Shown piece by piece: positions 56,741 to 64,000 of a stretch of DNA of 64,000 bases. The position numbers and the translations under genes are program-made. The notes under the pieces are model-generated. The model ran no database searches, was not told where the DNA came from, and worked only from the letters and a program-made list of their open reading frames with translations. The stretch covers positions 2,036,501 to 2,100,500 of the forward strand of contig JANJXV010000130.1 of NCBI GenBank assembly GCA_024803745.1, in the 5' to 3' direction. Numbering within the stretch: the first letter of the stretch is position 1; every line of letters begins with the position of its first letter. This stretch comes from Megascapheus bottae (Eukaryota > Chordata > Mammalia > Rodentia > Geomyidae).

Positions 56741-57610
56741 ATCAAGAGGTATCAGAGATGAATGACGAACCAGATATGTTCATCACAGTGCAATTTGTAA
56801 TAGCTGAGTAGTCCAAGACTCAATAAATTACAGTGTATCTATTTATCAGAGCTCTGTGGCTACTAGCATGACGTTTTTTCAAAAGAATAACCATATGAAA
56901 AAAATTCACACTTCCTATTTACATGTGCAAAAGCAATATTCGCCAAAACATTCATATTCACAAGTCCTAAAAGTAATCTGGTTAGCAGGGTTGTTGTGTT
57001 AGAAAAGTATTTATATGTTTATGTATGCACATGGGAAATACTTTGAAAGACATCAGCCAAAGTATTAATTACTATTTGTTGCTGAAGTATAGTAGAGAGT
57101 CCATATAAAATATTTTATGACAGAATCATTATAAATAGCTACACATACCACTGTAAGAAGGAAACACTCATAAGTAATATAATCTATTATCTCAAAGTCC
57201 TTATGAATTCCGTAAGCCAAAGATTTGATACCCATCTTTTCAGAATGTGTCACTGGCAGCATTTTATTTCATTTTATTTTCTGACATCAAGTTCTTTAAT
57301 AATAGAAAAGAAAAGCACCAGGTGTTTCTCACCAGGTGCCTTTGCAATGGCAGCAGAGTTCACTGGTATATTTTTTTCAGAGCCAAAATAGCACCTACTA
57401 TTCACATGCCCTATCTTTAAAGCCTTCATTGTTTCCCTATGATTCAAAAGTGAAGTTATTCACTCCCGCCCACACAGCAAGAACAATACAATCACGACAC
57501 TGAACTGAATAAATGCTTGAAACTTCATAAATACTAAGTATCTCATCTCAGAATGTCTTATGAGTAGAAATCATTATGATGCTGTCTGCCATATAATTTA
57601 TCTTTATCTT
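56741..57610. other. Unassigned AT-rich sequence
   Basis: No gene or repeat recognised. Confidence 0.4.
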
Positions 57611-57635
57611 TATCATCATCATCATCATCATCATC
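57611..57635. repeat. (ATC)n microsatellite
   Basis: About eight ATC trinucleotides at the tail side of an antisense SINE. Confidence 0.95.
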
Positions 57636-57812
57636 GTTTGGGTTTTTGTTCTGGTACTGGTGATGGAACTCCATCACCTGAGCCACACCACCAGTCCAAC
57701 ATTTTGCTGGTTAATTGGAAATGAAGAATTTTCTGTTTGGACTCGCTTCAAACTGATCCTCCAGGTCTCAGCATAGTGAGCAGGTAGCATTTCATATGTC
57801 AGCCACTGGTGT
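57636..57812 (-). repeat. SINE, antisense, diverged
   Basis: 'ttttgttctggtactggtga', 'cacctgagccacaccaccag', 'tgctggttaattggaaatga' and 'tgatcctccaggtctcagca' through to 'tcagccactggtg' are the reverse complement of the long SINE. Confidence 0.6.
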
Positions 57813-58932
57813 CTTGCTCAGAAGTCTTACTTTATTAGAACACAGTCTAACAAATTACCCTTTATTTTACTGACCAGTACCTCATTGTGACCTGGAAAAA
57901 AAATACAACTAACATGGCAGCAAACCTTCAAAAATACCATGAGATTTATATCGGCCAAAAAAACTGCTAAGAAAAAGTTTATTCCCCAATACAGATGAAA
58001 AATTTGACCTACAGTAGCAAGAAAAACAACAAAAAAGAAAGAGCTGGACAAACACAAAATGGAGAAAGAAGATAAGAATTGTGATTTCTTTCAAAATTGT
58101 AATCATTAAATAAAATAAAATTTGCTTATTTTCATCTTCAAGGAATCCAAATGGTTTACATTATATCTAGCATACAGACTATTACTAAATAATAACAGTT
58201 AACAATATCACAAAGTATAAAGGTTTTCAGAAACATAAAAGTGTTAGAAGGTATTTCAGATACTTCTTTGATTCGAATTAGAGAAGATATGTCTAATTAT
58301 GACATGATATCAAAAGGAATGCTGTATAAACTAAGTAAGCAAAGATATTTGCCAGTAATATTAAAAGTAATTCCTGAATGTTTCTCAAGTATGTGAAATA
58401 CTGAGAAAATCAATGCCTAGCATGACAGTGCCACTTGTCAAAACAGTCTGTTAATTATCTTTATCATGCTCTTGGCAAAATAGGATACTGTTGGATAAAT
58501 AACATCTTCACATAATTTAAATCCATGCTATGTTTTATTAATTTAGATCCTCCGTTTACCCCAAGAGGGGGTGGAGATGATTGGCTACATCTTCTGTTGC
58601 AAATATACACAAAGCCTTATTTGCAATGGAACAAAAACACAAATTTAGAATTGGATTGACGAATGTCCAAAACCCAACTCTACTACTTCAGTGCCTGTCT
58701 TTGCACAAATTATATCATACTACTGACCTACCGTGTCTCTATACATTAAAAATAAACAGTGCCAATAATCAGATCCCTCATAGGGTCCGGTAAGAAAAAC
58801 AATGAGATGTTATTTGTGAAGTTCTGGCAACACAGTAGGGATTTGATTGCTGTGAATTTTTTTTATCTCCTTCCCATTTTTACCTTTCTGTCCTTGCTTT
58901 CATACCTAGATCTTCACAAGGCAAGTTGATCT
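57813..58932. other. Unassigned AT-rich sequence
   Basis: No gene or repeat recognised. The minus-strand frames at 57827-58106 are F/L-rich chance ORFs. Confidence 0.4.
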
Positions 58933-59031
58933 GGAGGGAAAACAGAAAGAAGGAAGAAATAAAGGGGGGGAGAAGGGAAGGAGGAATAGAGGGAAGGAAT
59001 GGAGGGAGGGAGAGAAGAAGACAAAGAGGAA
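58933..59031. repeat. GA-rich polypurine tract
   Basis: About 100 bp of GGAA/GGGA units on the plus strand, immediately 5' of a SINE. Confidence 0.8.
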
Positions 59032-59036
59032 TTCAC

Positions 59037-59245
59037 CTTACCAGAGGCTTACACCTGTAATCCTAGCTACTCAGGAGATTGAGATCTGAAGATGGAGGTT
59101 GGAAGCTAGCATGGGACAGGAAAGTCTGTGAGACTCTTTAACCACCAAAATTCAGACGTGGAGCTGTGGCTCAAGGGGTAGAACTACAAGGAACAGAGCT
59201 AGGTCCCTAAGTTTAAATCCTAGTGCCAGCACCAAAACAAAGAAA
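59037..59245 (+). repeat. Long bipartite SINE
   Basis: 'cttacacctgtaatcctagc', 'tactcaggagattgagatct', 'gacaggaaagtctgtgagac', 'gtggagctgtggctcaaggg' and 'ccctaagtttaaatcctagt'. Complete but moderately diverged. The linker between modules is shortened. Confidence 0.75.
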
Positions 59246-61274
59246 CTCACCTTAAATTCAAAGAATGTTCTAGGGAAAAGGAACTGTAAACAGCAACAGG
59301 CTCAAATCCCCTGATTATACAGATTGTGAAACAGACCACATCAGGATCATGCTATAGAAACATGCATGCGCAGGGACCATTTCCTCTTATCCTCCAGAAA
59401 TGACTAAAACTAGAGGCCATTGGGAAAAAAAAACCTTCAACTTCCAGGGCTCAAAGGGCTGATTGTTCCATAGCCACAAAGTTCCCTTTTACCCAGTTTA
59501 TACAAGATGTGGTAGGTGGTAAACTAGAAGTTAAAAAATATAAGCAACATTTCTTTTCTGGACTGTCCTATGTCCTTGTGAGAATTGCTTGTTCATGCAA
59601 TTCTCAGAGAACACCCCTTGGGCACAGCACAAGGGCTCCACCTTCAACCTCAGAATGAAGAGGAACTTTTCAAAAATGCTATCTGAATCTTTAAAAAGCA
59701 GATCAGAAATGCAGTCTCTTCTTACAAAACGTGAACCATATAACATTTCACTTTGCAAGCTTTCATCCCAAGAATTTTATTCTCCACTGGTGAAATCACA
59801 CAGGTAAAATTTTAAAATAGGGTTTTAAAAAAACTATTGCATTTCCTTTTAAGTTCTTCATCATTCATGCTGCTGTGTCATTTTCTTTATAGTTGCAACA
59901 GAAGCTGATGAGCTCTTGCATTCTAATTCTCCTAGAGCTTCACTCCAGTGGACTTAGGGTTTTGCAACAAAGAAAAAGGTTAATCTTTGCTCAGTAGATC
60001 TATTCATAAATTATTCTTTATATTCCAATAAATACTTGGCAGTTTGGGGAAGAGAAACTTCAATCATGACAAAAGAAAATAAAATTCAGTGCTATTCAGA
60101 GCCATTACTTAGACTTTGAAGATTAGTTTTTACCAATCACATTGGTGAGTGATATAGTTTATATTAAAAACCACATAAAATATTCTCTTAATTCACAGAG
60201 TAAAACTCCCAAATATAGGTTAACTCCTAAAGAAGGTGATATCGTGACATCACAGAATGGAAGGCCATCTTTCTTCTATCATCTACTTATAGATGTTGGT
60301 ATGTGCACCCTGTTTTTTCTTTCTGGCTCTACCACATTCTCAGATGTCTAAGTCTTGATAAAAAGTAGTCACAGATACTCAAAGGAAAGGGACTATCTAG
60401 CTAAGGAAAGCTAGAAAAAATTATATCCAGAGCTCTTACCTTTCCTTTAATCTGATTACAAACCTGAACTCAGAAATGTAAGTTTGGTGAGTCCCAAAAA
60501 TGTTGGAAAGGGTTGATTACCCCCATCGGAGCAAGGATTAAAAGCAAGTCCTATTTTCATTGTATTTTTTTATTCAGCACCCAAACTTTTCAATGTGTCT
60601 TGCTCATTTATAATCTCCTATATTTGAAATTTAAAGAGCAGTTGTTAAAAGCTTAGTTCCATGGTAGGTGTTCTTAAAATGTATTCTATCCTCTATAATG
60701 ATGTGGTGGCTTAGTTATTCTATTATGGCGTGTTTATCATTGAGAAAACAGAGTGTAAAGAAATTAAATAAGCCCAGAGTTGAGTCAGTGGACCAGAAAA
60801 CCTGAACTCTCAATCCCTCTGCTGTATACCACAACCCTCCCTATAATCCATATGCAAATGAGTACCCAATTCAATTCAACAAATGTTTCAGAGCAATTTA
60901 TATTTAGCAAGACATTGTACTTTATGAGAATGAAGCATAGAAATATTAGAGGACTTGCCTGAAATCTCAGAACACTTTCGCAAATGTCCATACTAGAACT
61001 CAAGTACTAAACATTGGGCCTGAAGAGCAAGCAACAAGACAAGTTGAAAGAGAACAAGCTCTGGAAATGAGACACATTGGTCCTCAGAATCCAGGCCCAT
61101 CACATCCAATGTATGACATAGGTCTAAAGTGAACCTTACTTATTTTACATCCCCACCAATTAACTAAATTAAATATTAGGTACTGCTCTGCAATTTTATA
61201 GAACTTTTTACTTTGTTTAACACATTCTAGTCTTCTTCGCTGCAAATGAAGTAGATACTCCTCTTAAAAACAAT
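59246..61274. other. Unassigned AT-rich sequence
   Basis: About 2 kb. 60868-60925 ('caattcaattcaacaaatgt', 'agcaagacattgtacttt') may be a short L2 relic. No gene. Confidence 0.35.
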
Positions 61275-61395
61275 GTGAACACAGTAGTGGTTCTTGCCTG
61301 TAAAACAAGGTTTTGAAAGGTGAGACGGGAGGATCATGAATTCAAGGGTCACCCTGGCATACATTTTGAAATCCTCTCTAAAAACCACAAAGGAA
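61275..61395 (+). repeat. Possible B1-like SINE remnant
   Basis: 'gtagtggttcttgcctgtaa', 'ggtgagacgggaggatcatg' and 'aattcaagggtcaccctggc' roughly follow the 7SL-SINE order with an A-rich end (61379-61410). Confidence 0.35.
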
Positions 61396-62109
61396 AGAAA
61401 AAGAAAATATGGTTTCAGAAATATAAAAGCCACATATAGTTTTTCAGATAAAATAAAGGACTCTCAACTAAATTGGAATTTCAGAACCAAATTTTCAGTT
61501 CAAGGATGTCTTGAATATTGCATGTTTATCTAAAATTAAAATTTTACTGGGCAGTTCATATATGTTTGCTAAATATGGCAACCTAAAAATGGCTGTGCTT
61601 GAAATAACTAAGAATTTCTTGGAATATCATTCAAAACAGAACAAAAATTTCTTCCTCCTAGAAATTAAAATATCTTAAGATGTCAATAACAAAAAAAACC
61701 CATAAGGAAAAGAAAGGAAGGACTTTGAAACTAATTTCCCTTGGGATACATAGCCACTGTAATTATCAGAAGCATTTGGAAATGACCCATATATTGCTTA
61801 GAAATTTTGATCAATAATACTTCTAATCTTTTGCCCATTCTCCTCAAGATTTAATTTTTGGAATCCTATTTATTCAAAAGATGTTAGACATTGTCATTTT
61901 ATTGGTTTATTTTCACCTGTGAACTTTGACCCATAATGGAGACTTTTGTTTTGTATGGTCTGCTCTCCTCCCTTGGCCTACAAAGGAGACCCTTTGGACT
62001 GGACATGGAGATCAGAACAGATGCTCCAGTGCACAATATCCAGACTCGGAGCACAGATTTATTTCCTCCAAGTCAGTTTTGCTCAGTGAAGTTTCCCCAG
62101 ACTCTCAAC
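61396..62109. other. Unassigned AT-rich sequence
   Basis: No gene or repeat recognised. Confidence 0.4.
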
Positions 62110-62500
62110 CACTGCCAAGGTTAATGTAGGCCCTGACTCTGCCTGCTGATTCATATTAATTAAGACAATCAATGATCTTGTTTCATACAGTGTCTGTTTT
62201 TAATATAACCTATTTGATGAGGCTGTATTAATTTAGGAGAAATATGCACTGGCATTCTGGCATGCACCTTTCCTAATTATCTCACAGCTCTCATTCCGCA
62301 GTGAAATTAGACTGTGGTTATCACGGTTAATGGAAGCCCATAGCTCTTAGCTAAGTGATCTCCTCCAGTGGAAAGTCATCGTTTCTTGCTCCTGGCTACA
62401 TAAACATGATTGTGCTATCTAAGCAATCCCCTGTGGCTGTGGATGTGAATGTTTTAACAAAATATTCTGCTTTAGAGCTACAGGGTGGCACCTCATTTCT
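62110..62500. promoter_or_regulatory. Candidate conserved non-coding element/enhancer
   Basis: Repeat-free, balanced sequence with 'gattcatattaattaagaca', 'caatcaatgatcttg', 'ttcctaattatctcacagct' and 'gtgaaattagactgtggtta'. It mixes homeodomain (TAATTA), PBX/HOX-like (CAATCAATGA) and RUNX-like (TGTGGTTA) motifs with no coding frame. The texture is that of a developmental enhancer. Only a cross-species alignment would show it. Confidence 0.27.
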
Positions 62501-63554
62501 ATAAGTAGGAGGATAACAAGATTGGAATGGGAGGACTGTGAAAGGAAAAGTTACCCAATAACAGAAGTGAGACAAGGAGAAGCAGTTTTCAAGGGTGTGC
62601 AGGAAATAGGAAGCCTGACCTGGTAGTTATGTGTTCAGGTTCAAAAGAAATCCTTTATATGTTCCCTTATGCTTCTCTTGAGTTCTACATCACCTATCTC
62701 GCACTGCCCATTTTTCTTTTAAGAACTCAGTAGAATCTTGGTCCAAATGAGGACTTACTCTTCTGTGTGCCTGTCCACTCTTTTCAATCATTCACTTACT
62801 AAGTGCCTACATCCCTCACTAGAAAGAAACCAGTCACTTCCTGCATGAAACATGAATCCATGAGGCAGGCAGCTCCACAAGTTAATTTAAGTCAATCATT
62901 ACAAATTGTAAATACACTAAGAATTTTTAATGGATTGATTTGATACAAAATGATCTGGCAAAACAATTTTTGAAAGAGGGACAACATCTGGGCTGAAACT
63001 GTTGTGATTTCAAACATTCAGTTATCGGGAGAACCAAGAAAAGAAAATGAGCCCGTGAAGGAATAGTACTCATGAAATCCTGAAGCAGGACCCTTTCTTA
63101 TTCTAGAAACCAAGGCAAGGCTAGAGTATGAGGAGTCATGCAGAGAATACAAGAGAGACTGATTATAAGCTTCCACCAAAGGGGCCTTTTGCCTTCCCAT
63201 GTTCCTTCTACCAGTGGACCCTGAAAAGGGGTTGACAGCACATCATTCCCCTGGCCTACTGGGCAAATATGTAACTTAAAAGGAAGTAATGACACAGTGC
63301 TCATCTTGTATTACTGACTATGCCAGTGAGGATGCCTGGATCAAATAGAAATGTTAGAAAGTTGAGCCAACTGTAGTTGCATTTATTTAAATGGACTATG
63401 AATTCCAGTTTTATCTGTGAAAACAGGAAGCCAGTCCATTTCTGAAAGACTTGTTATTTACAGTAGGCAGTGTTTGGTAAGCTATTTTCACCAACAAGAC
63501 ACTGCTTATATATTTCCACTTCTTTAAGGCTTACATTCAGAGTAGATTTATTTG
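62501..63554. other. Unassigned sequence
   Basis: No gene or repeat recognised. Confidence 0.4.
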
Positions 63555-63680
63555 TTTTCATTCTAAAGATAAAAGACTCAGGAACAGATATAGCAATGAA
63601 CTAAAATTGGGAGTATTAGTGTTTGAACCCAAGGCAATCAAGTCCAGAATACATATCCTTAATCATGATTACTAGCAGCC
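63555..63680 (-). repeat. MIR-like ancient SINE
   Basis: 'tctaaagataaaagactcag', 'tattagtgtttgaacccaag' and 'tccagaatacatatccttaa' follow reversed MIR order (..ttacagatgaggaaactgagg..ggattcgaacccagg..ccgtgctcttaacc). Confidence 0.6.
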
Positions 63681-64000
63681 AAAATTCATCTTGGGAAGCT
63701 AATCAAACCATTAAGGTGCATCAGTATTTAATGCACTGAGATGGCAGCAAGATATTTGACATGTCAAAGAGTATACTTGCCCTGAATGTGCATTAGGTAG
63801 AAGATATGAAATACATCTTTAATGAATTTCCATATCTCTGCTTTCTTAGTTATAAGAAAAGATTATCTAGTCACACTTCAAATGGTTCCACTGTTGCTAT
63901 AGAAACTGCTTTCCTTTAAGTTTTTGAGGTGACTGTCAGCTTGTAAAACACTCAGTGCTAGCAGCAACACAGCACTAATGGATGCCTTTAGGAAATTCTA
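63681..64000. other. Unassigned sequence
   Basis: Nothing recognised up to the window end. Confidence 0.4.

Overview
The window looks like intergenic or intronic DNA from a rodent nuclear genome. I found no protein-coding exon, rRNA or tRNA gene that I can support. The repeats carry the taxonomic signal. They include tRNA-Ala/ID-like SINEs, often joined to a second tRNA-like module. They also include a longer SINE that begins like 'gctgggcgctggtggctca..' and carries the same second module. B1-like (7SL) SINEs and L1 3' ends with an unusual shared tail (..catgtaaccctt..attacaataaaa) are present too. From memory, this combination points to the Castorimorpha, most likely a heteromyid (kangaroo rat or pocket mouse). 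That assignment is an inference from repeat style, not a database result.

Layout. Positions 1 to about 17 kb have moderate GC. They hold all four long (CA)n microsatellites, several purine/pyrimidine tracts (including a polypurine block of about 400 bp at 15988-16394), many SINEs and old MIR copies. From about 17 kb to the end the DNA is AT-richer and has no long (CA)n array. This part is dominated by L1 fragments of several ages, scattered SINEs, MIR, L2 and MER5-like relics, and long unique stretches.

The younger L1 lineage has 3' ends at 3.9, 5.8-6.3, 27.8-28.3, 38.4, 39.4-39.8, 47.1-48.7, 51.9-52.0 and 54.2-54.9 kb. Two copies keep recognisable ORF2 C-terminal coding sequence: one is broken by a stop codon and a frameshift, the other is intact to its stop but 5'-truncated. 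Two insertions have clear 15-bp target-site duplications. Two copies at 47.1-48.7 kb face each other as a long inverted repeat.

The most unusual segment is a CpG-rich island at about 49.15-50.64 kb inside the AT-rich half. It contains two different short tandem arrays, a perfect NRF1-type palindrome, a YY1-type AAGATGGC motif and a GTGAGT donor-like site, but no convincing ORF. It is either a gene or lncRNA promoter, or a detached 5' UTR/promoter of a retroelement (an L1 5' UTR is my leading alternative). Several unique AT/homeodomain-motif-rich stretches (11.1, 38.0, 40.0, 41.6 and 62.1 kb) read like conserved non-coding elements, but this needs alignment to test.

Nearly all open reading frames over 60 codons here are chance ORFs, low-complexity translations of microsatellites, or repeat-derived.
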